The notes under the pieces are model-generated. The model saw only the letters and a program-made list of their open reading frames with translations, ran no database searches and was not told the origin of the DNA. Both the position numbers and the translations under genes were made by a program. From positions 1 through 64,000 of the forward strand of contig JANSLP010000067.1 of the NCBI GenBank assembly GCA_029298735.1: a DNA stretch of 64,000 nucleotides, read 5' to 3'. This document shows, one piece after another, positions 46,461 to 58,310 of this stretch (within the stretch, counting starts at the first letter, position 1; every line of letters begins with the position of its first letter). This stretch comes from Ophiostoma sp. CBS 140.51 (taxonomy: Eukaryota > Ascomycota > Sordariomycetes > Ophiostomatales > Ophiostomataceae).

Positions 46461-47380
46461 AATCAGAACCTGTGATAATAACTATAAAAATGCTATTTTA
46501 TATTTTTGGTGTTATTTTGTATATGATTCATGTCCTCGTTGTTTTTTTGTGTATTTTTGTCGATGGTTGTGAATTTTTACACGTTTTAAATTTCAATAAT
46601 TCATAATCGTGAAAAGCTGTGAAGACAATGTCTAAGAGTTGTGTCTGAGAAGCCTTACAGCGCTCACGTATCACAGATCCAACTGTAAAAGGTAGTATAC
46701 ATATAGACGACAGGCAATAAATATGACAGTTGCTCGGCGTACAGGCACGCTCTTACCACCGTCACTTGTTTCTGTGTGACATCTCCCCCGTACTTCTGTA
46801 AAGTGGTTTTCAGCCATCCCCATGATACCTCAAATATTGGAACCCGATGTGGTCATTTGATATCAGACGATGGTCGTACAAGGCGAGCACCTTATGACAT
46901 AATAGGCAATAAAAGAAATTGGGCAATATACGGACGTTACAAATTGGCACTGAGTACTGGCTTTGGACATCGTGGAGAAAAAGATCATGGTGATAGTCTC
47001 ATGTTGCAGCTTTACAGTAAAAATATGGGCACACATAAAGCTGCGATATGTAGACACCCATCGCCGTGTGCGTCCACAAGAGACCCGGACTGTAGTCTGT
47101 ACACTGATGTACAATGCCAAATATTTTCTACCCCATCTGACTTCAAGCCCCGCGTATCTAGATCTGGACGATGGACGATGGATGTATTAATAACCGCTAT
47201 TAGATCTAAGAGTCTATCGTTAGAACAGTAGCAATAATAAATGCCGACTGTCTATTTGACAAGAAATAAGTATACCAAAAGATGATAAACGCCAAATCCC
47301 CAAGCCTGTGTAAGCCCACATGCCCAAACGCCATAAAGATAAGAATAAAAAGAACATGATATGACCCAAGCGAAGCCCGT
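46461..47380. other. AT-rich intergenic region
   Basis: An AT-rich stretch, particularly 46470-46700, precedes the 3' end of the GT71 gene. A forward frame at 46776-47231 lacks an ATG at its start and has no recognisable domain, so I do not call a gene. Confidence 0.4.
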
Positions 47381-49273
47381 CTACCGGAAGACACTGTTGT
47401 AGTACGCTTGCAGGTCGGCACACTCGCGACTTGTCATAAAGGTGTGCATACACAGCGCACCGCGCACCTCGTCCCACATGGCCCGCTCAACATCGTAGCC
47501 GGCATCCCGGTTGAAGTCGTCGTCGACCTGCCACAACCGAGACAGGGCGCCCTCCTCGTTGTAGGCATAGACGCCGCGCATCGACTTGGCGAGGTGCCGC
47601 AGGTCGATCTTGAACAGGTTGTGGTGAACAAACATCCAGCGGGCATGCACACCAGACTCGCCGTCACGTTCCTGCAGGGCATTCAAATGCTGCATCTTGT
47701 CGGAGCGTTTCTCAAACTTGGCCGAGTCGTCTCTGGAAGGAAAGGTGCCGCCCCGCTCGTCCTCAGCCACGAGCCGGTAGTCTTCGACGGGGTCGGCCTG
47801 CCGCATGGCGGCGCCAATATAGGTCCCATTGATCCACCGGCCCAGGATGCCGATACGGGTGTGCACGGCGTAAAATGGGTTGCCCATGACCATGGCGCCG
47901 TGCAAGAATGTCTCCTTGTCGCCTTGGCCAATAGCTCCTTGTGACAATAGCGGATAGTAGTGGCTAGGGCCGTAAAAGTTGTAGTAGGCGGCCATGATGA
48001 GGCTTGTGCCATGGCGGGCCTTGTCGTACAGTAGCACTCCAGATTCGGAGCTGCGACGCTCGGTGAGGCGTGGTGGAGCAATGTCCAAGATGTCGTAGAG
48101 GACAGGGGACGTTGTCGACAGCCAAAAGTCGGGCCAGGTAACGAGGCCGTGGGTGGTAAAGGGAGCTGCCTCAAACAGGCCGTCGGGGTTGTGGATGGGC
48201 CAGCAGTCGGCGTCGAAGAAGAGCACTTCCTGAAAGGACGACAACAAGATGGAAAACACCTTGAACTGGAACCTGGCGAGTGGCGGCATCCAGGGCGTCG
48301 TCTCCCAGAAGCGCTGCATGATGTGGCATTCGGTGCCGAGGGCGGGAAGCACACTTTCACAGAGCGTGGCATCGTAGTCGCTGTCGCTGTCCAAGAACAG
48401 CTGGACGGGCAGCTGGGAGCCGCTGCGGCGTAGCATAAGGATGGAGGTGACGGCAATGCCGACGTATTGTCCGCCGGCCGTCATGACGATACCGCGGGTG
48501 GGCGCGGCAGCCTTGGCAGGAGTGACAGGTGTAGCAGCTTGCTGGTCTGCTGCTACTGCCGCTTTTGTCGCCTTTGCCTTTGCGTTATTCGCCTTTGTTA
48601 CTGTCAGGAAGCCTGTGGTTTGTGCCTTGCCACCCAAGACTTCCTGTGCGTTATCCCGGCCGCCGAATTTCCGCTGCTCTTCCTTCGCCGCCGCTGCTTG
48701 CGCTTCTGCTTCCGCGTCCTCGAGCCGACTGCTAAACGTCTTGCTCGCATACGGCAGCTGCTGCCCTAGACTCCGTGCCGCTCGCACAAATTCGGCATGG
48801 CCCATTTTGATGGCATCTTTCAGGTCGTCGGACAGGTGGATCTTGTCGACACGCTCGCGGTAGCCATCGAGCTGGGGGTTTGGCTGGATGTCGTCGTCGG
48901 ACACGCTCTCCCAGATGGTGACTTGCTGCATGGTTTTCGGGCCGTGGTCCATCATGGCCTGGAGGAGTTGCTTCCAGTACCGGAGCATGTCCTTGGATGG
49001 TGGGACGCCGCCCTTTGGTGGTGGCCGTCGTCGGCCATAGTGTGATGGTCCTACAGGGCTGCCTCCTGCTCGACTGCCATCAAGAAAGCTGGTGGTGGTA
49101 ACGTGGATGCTCGGTATGGATGGGGTCAGGGCCAGCCGGGCGAGATTGATGATCAGGTGGCTGATGAAGACGAGTACAAGGATGGTCGAAATGAGAATGG
49201 TGCAAAAGGCTCGTGGACGATGCTTTCGGAAAAGATAGAGCATCTTTCGTGGTGGGTATTTGTAAATAGGCAT
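47381..49273 (-). CDS. Golgi alpha-mannosyltransferase, GT71 (MNN1/MNN2-type)
   Basis: Single exon, 630 residues. A type II membrane protein: short basic cytosolic tail, one membrane span at about residues 22-46 (FCTILISTILVLVFISHLII), an Ala/Lys-rich stem that is probably helical, then the lumenal catalytic domain. Family signatures are RGIVMTAGGQYVGIAVTSIL (start of domain), LPVQLFLDSDSD, FQEVLFFDADCWPI with the metal-binding DAD, TWPDFW, SSESGVLLYDK and GDKETFLHGA. These are the Mannosyl_trans3 motifs shared by MNN1, MNN2 and MNN5, which extend N- or O-linked mannans on secreted and cell-wall proteins. The linkage made cannot be told from the sequence. Either Met1 or Met11 could be the start; both keep the membrane anchor. 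Divergent from the ENV7-like kinase, 3.7 kb away. Confidence 0.92.
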   Translation of the reverse strand: MPIYKYPPRKMLYLFRKHRPRAFCTILISTILVLVFISHLIINLARLALTPSIPSIHVTTTSFLDGSRAGGSPVGPSHYGRRRPPPKGGVPPSKDMLRYWKQLLQAMMDHGPKTMQQVTIWESVSDDDIQPNPQLDGYRERVDKIHLSDDLKDAIKMGHAEFVRAARSLGQQLPYASKTFSSRLEDAEAEAQAAAAKEEQRKFGGRDNAQEVLGGKAQTTGFLTVTKANNAKAKATKAAVAADQQAATPVTPAKAAAPTRGIVMTAGGQYVGIAVTSILMLRRSGSQLPVQLFLDSDSDYDATLCESVLPALGTECHIMQRFWETTPWMPPLARFQFKVFSILLSSFQEVLFFDADCWPIHNPDGLFEAAPFTTHGLVTWPDFWLSTTSPVLYDILDIAPPRLTERRSSESGVLLYDKARHGTSLIMAAYYNFYGPSHYYPLLSQGAIGQGDKETFLHGAMVMGNPFYAVHTRIGILGRWINGTYIGAAMRQADPVEDYRLVAEDERGGTFPSRDDSAKFEKRSDKMQHLNALQERDGESGVHARWMFVHHNLFKIDLRHLAKSMRGVYAYNEEGALSRLWQVDDDFNRDAGYDVERAMWDEVRGALCMHTFMTSRECADLQAYYNSVFR

Positions 49274-52200
49274 CGTGACGTCGTGTAAGAGATGGTAGAT
49301 AATAATGGTAGGTGTTGGAGGTGATACAGAGAATAGAGATACCGGCGTAATATGATGCCCGGTGGTCGTGTGCGTTATTCAACGACCTTGGTGGGATCGT
49401 CCACCCTTCTTGCCGGCCGGTGGCCTTCGGCTGTAGATGGTGTACCCTCTAGCTCCTCTACTTTGTTGTCTGTTCGCTCGACGTGTCGTGATGTTGGAAA
49501 TCCTTTCTAGATGAATTGTGCTGCACCGTGACTGCGCACAAACATACGCAGAACCGTCCCTCCTGGTCATGACATCGGGACGGCGTTGGGCATTTACAGC
49601 CGGTGCGCGGGGCTGTGCCGTCGTATGTCGTGAGGAGATGTGCTCAGAGGAAGTTTCCGGAGTAAGGCGTCCTGGAATAAGAATTTTCGCCTCGTATTTC
49701 TCGTTGTTTGTCGTCGATGCCGCTAATGCCCTGTGCCCCGAGAGAAAGAAACGTGGAACGACAGGTATCGAAGGTGTTGACGGTGTTGACAGTGTTGGTT
49801 GTCGAGATGTCCCTTTTCTGGAATGATTTTCGTAAAGACGAGGGCATTCGACTTGAACCCGAGATGTTTTCGGTGTGTATGTTTTATGTCGAAAGACAGA
49901 AAAAGAGAAGTGGGAGATCAACATGTGGTGAAGGAGGTGATGTCGCGGCCTGCCAAGACCTGTTGTCGATGTGGAGGTCTGGACCGTTTTCTCTCGCTCC
50001 TGCACCTTATTTCTCCCTCTTTTTCTTCTTCTTCTTTTGTTCTCCTCTTTTCTCTTTCTCAGTATCCCGAGTACGGAAGTATGGAGTATGGAGTATTCGT
50101 TGTGTAATACATTTTGGGTGCGAACGTGCTCATAATTACCAAGAAATTGCCCCGGAGTGTCCTCCTCACTCAACACATGTCAATTTATTCTCGCTCTATT
50201 TCTACAACTGGTGCTAGGGCACTCGGCTCCGGTGCAAGTGCAAATACAATGCAACACGCACGCCCAATTTTCATGTACTTCCGTCATTGCTCAACGAATC
50301 CCGGGCGGCCGGTGTACAATCTCGACAATCATTCTCAAATGTGGTTGCTTTGCTGCGCCCTAGGGACCCATAGCGTTTTGTGACGATCATCGCCCAGGGT
50401 ACGTGGACAAAATTGGTGATGGGGGTGTGTTTCTAGAAAAATATGATGAGTGCGAGATGATTTCGTTCTTTTTGCTCAGAGTCTTTTTGGTGGCCTTTTG
50501 CAACTGGTCCTGACAAAATACTGTACGATTGTACGAGTTTTGATGACAAAGGACAAAGAAGAAAAGACGGTACGAATGTCTTTGGCGGCTTTGAAGTTTC
50601 TTCCCGTTTAACGAGGTCAAGACATAAGTAACGACGCCCTAACACCTCAGACACACCACATTGACGAAAACGTCCAAGATACGGATTGGCAGTGGACAGA
50701 GGCGCCTCCAAACGGCAGTGCTTCAACATCAGCACACCATCATCAAAAGTCACCTACTGAAAATAGAAAAGGATGTGAGCGGATGTAAGTGCTCTCGGCA
50801 CCCCAAAAGCTCGGGGTGCAGCTTACTTCCCGCTTTCCACGCCGACGCCTTCTCAATGGAGCATAGGTTTGCGATTTAAGCTTAGGCGTCCCTCCATATA
50901 TCCTCTTTCGTAAATGGTTATGGAACGATGCAGCGTTGCATTAAAATATTAAAAGCTCTTGAAAAAGACAACGGGCCACGCTTTGCTCACTCTATTGGCG
51001 TGCCTACGTTTGAAAAGATGGCGGGTTTATGCCTTCCTGCTCTCCTCTGTCCCCTTTGTCTCGCACTCGGAACCTTCCAGGTTTTTGTGCAGGTATGTCG
51101 TAGATGTGCTGATGCGACATGATTTACATGAAAAAAACCTGCTGTTAGCGTCGAGGCGAACAAGATGATGAAAAGGGGGGAAGAGAAATCGAGCTGGCGA
51201 CGTCTTTATTGTGGGAACAGGCTCCAATTTTCTGATTGTTTCTTGTCGGTCTGCAAAAGAAGGCGAATACGTTTTCAACGGAAGAGAAGGCGAGAACAAA
51301 AAAGCACCATTCTTTGCATGTGCTGGGGGCGGGAGTTCTGGAGTTGAAGAAAAAAAAGGAGAAAGAGGGGGAGGTTGTAGCTCGCTCGGGAGAAATTAAT
51401 TTTCACATGCAGAATGGAATACACTTTCGCGGTTAGTAAAGTGCTTTTGATTTGCAATTGAACCCTTCCCCTTCATTTGGTGTTTGCAGCACTAGACAGG
51501 AACCGTTGCAACAGGGTTCAAAAAGTAGGGAAAAGGGGAGAGAGGGAAGACAAAAGAAAAGAGAAATGTCAAGCATAGAGGAGTTTACACTTCCACGAGG
51601 CAATCCAGGAACGGTTGCAACAAGCGAACAACTGAAAGTAGCCTCACAGCCAATGGGAGTTGTGCTGACGGACTTGAGTCTTGATACTATTTATATGAAA
51701 ACGGACACACCGACGGAACAAGGTAGACACCCTTAAAGCCCGTCTGCAGCTACTAATGCAGAGACACGAATACAAGGTCTCGGGCGTTCAAAAGGTTGAT
51801 AATAGCACCTCAAGAGATGGGCTTTTTATTGGATGATGAATATGGCAACATCTCACTGACCATATCATGAATACGGAGTATGAGTGAGGCTTGAAACCTG
51901 GCTGCTCGTTCGAGCTCAATTCGTACCCCATATCTCATTCTCGAAAATGCCAAGACAATAAAGGCTGAACTGGCGACATGCCATAGCTTTCAAGCTTCTA
52001 CGATCTACGACGAGGGAGGTCTGGATGTTGGAGGGATGGACGAGAGTGTGATGGGAGAAAGGGAGGGAAGAGGATCGTCAGTCTATCAGGAGGATTGCCG
52101 TGCCTGGTAGGGTTGTCCCACAGTGGTCGAGGGAAAGGACGAAGACGGACTGCGACAACGTGGCTTGAGGCCAGGAATGCAAGCCACAATACCTATCGAG

Positions 52201-53015
52201 TCGAGGGTTACTGTTCTCGACTCAATTGCTTGCCAGAGACCGACGACAGCTTCACATATTGAAATGGGAGCTCGTTCAAGCGTCTAGAGTGCTGCTTGAG
52301 GCATCGTGGCTGTCGTGGCGCAACAGATGTGACGGATACGTCGGTTAAAGCAAGAAAGGAACTCAAATGGCAGCAGATCGTTCTCCGCTAGTTGGTATCG
52401 ACCTACGATATTGGAGGCAACTCATAGATAGAGGTAGTCGATAGTAGTCGATAAGAGGCTGAACTTTTGGAGAGGATCATGAAAAGAAGCTCTGGCTGAA
52501 GTTGGCAGGCTGGCTGAGCTTCAGTGGAGTTTCGTCGCGTTCAGCGCGTTGCCGATAGCTTATTGCAGCTCGTAGTTATCCCACGTGCCGAATCAGGTGA
52601 TGATCAACGATTAGTCAGTCTGGCGAGACAAGACTTAAGAAAGGTATGGGGCGATTGGGCAGTTTTGGGGTGTGGCCCGTTACGCTAAAACAACGAGGCA
52701 GCTTTCCCTACCAGGGGGTGATCGCACTGGTGCTGCGGACCTTGTGGCAGCTCCTAAATCGTGGCTGAGGGAGCGAGCGCAACGACAAAAAAAGTTGAAG
52801 CTGACGTGTTGCCGTGAAGGAAGAGTTGAAATCTCCAAATCAAAAGAACACAGTTTCGACACAGTTTACAGAATCAACATTGAGGACGAGACGAAGAACA
52901 TCATTAGCTTCGAACATCGCCCATCGAATCGACATCGCATCGCATCGACATCCGAACTCTCCATTCCTACCTCCAACCTCCTCTCTACGAAAGTACCTCC
53001 ACCTCCACACCCACG
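49274..53015. other. Long divergent intergenic region
   Basis: It separates the 5' ends of the GT71 gene (minus) and the Env7-like kinase (plus), so it contains both promoters. Composition changes several times. No protein-like frame, tRNA or transposon was recognised; short direct repeats occur near 50080 and 52440. Confidence 0.45.
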
Positions 53016-54404
53016 ATGGCCAGCACGATACTCGACCTCGTCTACTCCATGGGCAGCTGCCTCAGCTGTTTCCCCAGCACCCCGACCCTCAAGGTCAACG
53101 GCCGCAGCTTCAAGATCTTGCGCCTGCTCGGCGAGGGCGGATTTTCCTATGTCTACCTCGTCCAGGACAACGCGACGGCCGAGCTGTTTGCCCTGAAAAA
53201 GATTCGGTGTCCGTTTGGCGCCGAGTCGGTCGCTCAAGCCATGCGCGAGGTCGAGGCGTACCGGCTATTTGCGCGGTCGGAAGGAATCATTCACTCAATC
53301 GACTACAGCGTCGCCACTGAACGCGGCGGCGGCGGCGGCGGCAACATTGGCGACAGCGGTGGCGGACCGGCCAAGACGGTGTACATTGTGCTGCCGTACT
53401 ACCGCCGGGGCAACCTGCAGGACCTGATCAATGCAAACCTGGTGAACCACACACAGTTCCCCGAGAAGCAGCTGATGCAGTTGTTTCTGGGCATTTGCCG
53501 TGCGCTGCGGGAGATGCACAAGTACCGGGGCAGTGCGGCCACAGCGGCCGGCGGCGGCAGCACAAACGACGAGCACATGACGGTGCCACAGGGTGGGGCC
53601 AGCAGTTCTGGTGCTGGCGGCTCCGGTGCTGGCTCTGCCGCCCGCAACGGCGGCGACGGCCGTACAGCAGGCGCCGACGACGAGTTCGAGGCTGAGCAGC
53701 AGCGCCCGCTTATGGGCGAAGAAGAGCCCGGAGCGCGTGTCGGCAGCGGCGCTGGTCGGAGCTACGCCCATCGTGATATTAAGCCTGGTAGGTCGCAGCC
53801 CAGTACTCTAATTTGAATGTGCCCTTCGTTGACTAACCTCGTTGCTACGCATCCAGGCAACATTATGATCGCCGACGACGGCACAACCCCCATCCTCATG
53901 GACCTCGGCTCCATCGCCGACAGCCCCCTGGCCATTACCTCACGCTCCCTCGCCATTGCCACCCAGGACGTCGCCGCCGAACACTCCACCATGCCCTACC
54001 GCGCCCCTGAACTGTTTGACGTTAAGACGGGCGGCATCATTGACACCAAGGTCGACATTTGGTCCATGGGCGCTACCCTCTTCGCCTGTCTCGTGGGCAA
54101 ATCGCCCTTTGAGATGCGGTCCGACGAGACAGGTGGTTCGCTGGCGATTTGTGTCCTGAGCGGTGACTGGCGGTTCCCCGACGAAGGTCCCGGTGGTAAG
54201 GCCAAGCCGCCGAAGCGGACGGGCACAGGAATGAGTGCTAGTGGTACAGCTGCTGGTGCGGCGGCTGCAGCGGCCGAGGAAACAACGATCAGCGAACCTG
54301 TGCGTGAGGTTGTGCGCCGGTGCTTGCGTGTCGAGCCAGCTGAGCGGCCGGATATTGACGAGCTGATCCACCTCGTTGAGGACACACTGGACCAGCTGGA
54401 GTAG
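53016..54404 (+). CDS. Env7/STK16-like (NAK family) serine/threonine kinase
   Basis: Exons are 53016-53787 and 53857-54404 with a 69-nt intron (GTAGGT donor, CTAAC branch, CCAG acceptor). The product is 439 residues. Kinase motifs: Gly-rich loop GEGGFSYVYLV (about 39-49), Lys61 in ALKK, HRDIKPGN with Asp254, and DLG (Asp273) in place of DFG, a hallmark of this family. The APE motif is in YRAPELFDV. Before HRD sits a Gly/Ala/Ser-rich insert of about 75 residues, unusual in length. The N-terminus MGSCLSC begins at Met12; if translation starts there (53049), it would be an N-myristoylation/palmitoylation signal as in human STK16. Yeast Env7 sits on the vacuole membrane and restrains vacuole fusion. 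The convergent neighbour is a vacuolar mannosidase. Confidence 0.93.
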
Positions 54405-54914
54405 ACAGCGGAGAGCAGAGAGCAAGAGTTGGAAAAGAGTTGGAAAAGAGTAGGAAATTGGCTGTACGATACGGTGGTTGTACATTGGATTGGCCTTGTG
54501 TTTGCCAGGATATCACTTTGACACACAGATTTTGTCTTTTTATCAGACGGCACGTATTGCCGTAGTATTGTTATGAGCGAGTTTTAATGAGCATTACATT
54601 TTTGTCTTTTATCCACTTTTCATCCTTGTACCACAACTTGATATTGCGTGCCAATGAATGCTTCATTCCAATTTGAGGGTCGTGAAGCAACCCAAAAGAT
54701 ATAAGTCAAAACAGTCCAAAAAGACCAGTATAACAAAACGAAAAGTAAGCCGCAAATATGTAATGCTACGACCAAAAGAAAAGAAATAAAGACGTCTTTC
54801 AGTCTGCTTCGTTAACCCCCATGAATCCTCATTCTCTTGTCCCATTCGTCGTTCCTCATCCGTCATTCGTCATCGTCACGTCGTCGTCGTCCAATTCCCG
54901 CTTTCCACAGCCCC
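54405..54914. other. Convergent 3' intergenic region
   Basis: It holds the 3' UTRs of the Env7-like kinase and of the alpha-mannosidase. It is AT-richer than the flanking exons. Nothing else was recognised. Confidence 0.5.
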
Positions 54915-57900
54915 CTACTTCAGCTCCACCCGGAAGGTAGCCACTTCAAACGGCCGCAGCTCAATGTCAAACACAGACATCTCACCGCCGTTCTGGTCCT
55001 GGACCATGCGAGTAACAATCGTCTCCTGGTCGTCCTCGAGCAGGTTGGTCTTGTAGACCGCCTTGACGGGCCATGCCGTCTGGTTCACAACCACCGAGCC
55101 GCGAGACTGGCCACCCAGACTCTCGTAGACACGCAGAACCACGCTGCGGCTCTTGCGAGGAGTCGGCAGGTGCGGGCCATCCGCGTCCTTGGCCGTCTCC
55201 TTACGCACATCCTCATCATCCTCGGCACGCTTGACCGTGTCGAGAACAAGCGACGTGTCGCCCACCAGCTGCACGGGGTTGGTTCTCTGCGTGGTGCCGG
55301 CAGGGCCGAGCAGCTTTGGCGCGGTAACCACCGACTTGAGCGGGTTGTTGAACTCGTAACCCTTACGGATCGTCGCCGCGCCCAGCGAGCCCTTGTGAGG
55401 CATGATCGCCCAGCGGATCTGGTGGTGGCCCATATCGGCGTGTGCGTCGGGCGCCTTGGGCGACCGCAGCAGCGACAGGCGCATGAGGTTGCCCACGGTG
55501 GCGAAACCGTACTTGTTATCATTCAGAATCGACACGCCGTAGCCGTTCTCAGACAGATCGGCAAACTTGTGGCAGCACACCTCGAACTTGGCCATGTCCC
55601 AGCTGGTGTTGTAGTGCGTCGGGCGGCGCACCAGACCAAACTGCGTCTCGTACGTGGCCTCCGTGTTGCGCACCGTTACGGGGAACTCGACCTTGAGGAA
55701 CTGCATGGTCTCGTGCCACTCCACATCGCTCGTCACATCGACAACCGACGTCTCGCCGGGCAGCGTGGCAGCCAGGCTAATGGTCGTGCGGATGCTGCTC
55801 TTGTCGCTGATGCGCGTCTCCGTGATCACGCTGACGCGGTGCGCCTTTTGCTCGCCAATGTACACCGCCGTCGTCTCTAGCTCCTTGCGGGTGTCCAGGT
55901 GGTAAACCTCCACATCCCACGCCTGCCAGTACAGTGGCTTGTCGTCAAAGATGACAAACTGGTTGGCCTTCTCACCGGGCTGGATCACCTCGCGCTTGTT
56001 GACGTTATCGTACAGCGATGTAATGACACCGTTCTGGATGGTAACGCGCAGGTCGGCGTTCTGCATCACGAACACGCCCTTGGTCACCTCACTAATAGTA
56101 ACAGCCGGTTTGTTCGGCGCAACGTACGCGGAGAGAGGGTTGAGCATAATCAGCGAGCCAGCGCCGTCAGCAATGGCGCATTCCGTCTCCGAAATCTCGA
56201 CAAGCTCCTTGCGCGGCCAGGGCAGCGTGTTGACGACCGCAGTAGGGCCCTGGCGAGCCGCACCGAACTCGACAGGCGTGAAGCCCAGCACATCGTAGAT
56301 ATCCTTGAGGACGCGGTCGGCAGTGTCAAACAGCTTGGCGTAGAGCTCATCCGAGTCGTCGTAGCACATCTCGATTGAACTGCCGGGGAGACAGTCGTGG
56401 AACTGGCAGAGCAGCGTGGCCTCCCACATGTCGTCAATGTCTGCCTTGGGGTAGCGGTAGTCGGAGTCGGCTTTGAGCGAGGCCAGAGTCGCCAGGTACT
56501 CAATGTCGCGCAGGATGAACTCGGCGCGGCGGTTGTTGCGCTTGTTATTGGCCTGCGTGGTGTACGTGCCACGGTGCAGCTCAAAGTACAGCTCGCCGTA
56601 CCAAGTCACGAGCTTATCGGCATTGGCCTGGAGATGGTCAAAGAAGTCGTCGACGGACTTGCCCAGGTGGACACGGGGCAGCAGGCCCGTGGTGTCAGCC
56701 ATACCACGGCAGCGGCGCAGCTTCTCTACGTGCTGCCAAGTCGGACCACCACCACCGTCACCCTTGCCGAAGACGAGCAGAGACGTGTGGTCCTGGTCCA
56801 TGGACTTGTGCTGGCTGATGCTGCGGCGGACATCACCAAAGTGGGCCTCGGCCGTGTACGTCTCGGAGGGAGGCATGTGGCAGAGAACCTGGCTGCCGTC
56901 CAGGGCAATCCAGTTGAAGGTGGTGTGCGGGAACTTGTTGATGTTGTTCCAGCTCAGCTTCTGGGTCAGGAAGCGGTCCATGCCGGACAGACGGCACAGC
57001 TGGGGCAGCTGGCTGGAGTAGCCAAAGGTGTCTGGCAGCCAGAAGGTCTGGCAGCGCTCGCCAAAGTGGCCCTCGAAGAAGCGCTGGCCGTAGACGAACT
57101 GGCGGACGAGGGCCTCGCCGCTGGGCATGTTGGTGTCGTGCTCGACCCAGCTGCCACCAATGGGGTGGAACTGGCCGCTCTTGATCTTGGCGCTGACGCG
57201 CTCAAAGACAGAGGGATAGAATTGCTTGAGCCACTTGTACTGCTGGGCCTGCGAGCAGGCAAAGTTGAGCTCGGGGAACTCTTCCATCAGGTTGCACTGG
57301 TTAGTCCACGAGCGGGCAACCTTGCGCTTGGTCTCGGCCCAGGGCCACAGCCAACAGGTGTCAATGTGGCAGTGGCCAATGCCAAAGACAATGGGCTCCT
57401 TGCCGGGCTTGGTCTCGAAAACAGACGAGTCGTCAACCTTGGGGCCAATGTACTCCTCGGCAATCTTGCGGGCACGCAGGATGGACTCCTGGCTGCCACG
57501 CTCAAAGGTGTCGATCATGCGGGTGGCCACGTCAAGGGCCTTGTGCTGCTCCCATGAGTCCTCAGGGAACTCGCGGGCGGCGTCGCCAATGATCCAGATG
57601 TCAATCCAGAGCTGGCGGGCCGGGTAGTTGACGGCCACAATGTCGGCCTTGCTGAGCTGGAAGTAACGATTCGGGTCCGGGGGCTGGATGCTGTCGCCGT
57701 TGCTGCCGTTGCCAAACATGCCGTTGCAGGCCATCTCGACGTAGATAGTGTGCGGCTTGCCATCGCGGTAGTCCTCCGGAATCTTCCACTCAATGCGCTC
57801 TCCACCGCCTGTCAGGCCCTGCAGGGGCTCGCCCTTCTCGGACCAGATGAGGCCCTCGTTGTTGCCGTCCCAGTGGAACTCGAGCAGTTCCTTTTTCTGA

Positions 57901-58310
57901 AGCTCCTCAGGCACTGTGATCTGGACGCGGAACCAGTGGGTGGACCACGAGGGGCCGAACGAGTCGCCGACCGAGGCTTCGACAAAGTCCTGCTTGACGG
58001 CCTCGGCAAAGGTAGGGCGGTCGAGGCCCGGAACAGACCACTTCCAGAGCTTGACGTGAGGCTTGCCGGCCGCAACACCGTCATCCATCATGCTGCATTG
58101 GTTAGCACCTTAACTGACACCAAAATCCAGCCCCCACTAAGTTCAGAAAACATACGATAACAGGTTGACCTTGTCCCATTGTCCCTTAGAGTAGAACTGG
58201 CCGATGCGCTCGCGGTAGATCTTGGAGATCTTCTGGCCAACAGGCCGGTGGGCCAGCTGCGGGTAGCTGTGGTGGCCGCACACGTGCGGAGCTCTTTCGC
58301 CGCCGCCCAT
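54915..58310 (-). CDS. Alpha-mannosidase, GH38 (vacuolar Ams1 type)
   Basis: Exon 1 is 58310-58156 and exon 2 is 58092-54915, with a 63-nt intron (GTATGT donor, GCTAAC branch, GCAG acceptor). The product is 1110 residues, close to yeast Ams1. No signal peptide, consistent with the cytoplasm-to-vacuole route known for Ams1. Catalytic landmarks: metal-site GHCHIDTCWLWPWAET, catalytic nucleophile Asp406 in WLPDTFGYSSQLPQ, GGSWVEHDTNMPSGE and FHDCLPGSS. The C-terminal part is the beta-sandwich domain of GH38. The enzyme cleaves alpha-linked mannose from free oligosaccharides and glycoproteins in the vacuole. Exon 1 encodes a conserved N-terminal segment (ERAPHVCGHHSYPQLAHRPV), which supports the chosen start. 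Confidence 0.96.

Noticed and set aside
46776..47231. 151-codon plus-strand frame in an AT-rich region
   Set aside because: Starts with GTG rather than ATG, has no recognisable domain and the region looks non-coding.
54837..57557. Long plus-strand frames (347 and 386 codons) over the alpha-mannosidase
   Set aside because: They are antisense shadows of a strongly biased, conserved GH38 coding exon.
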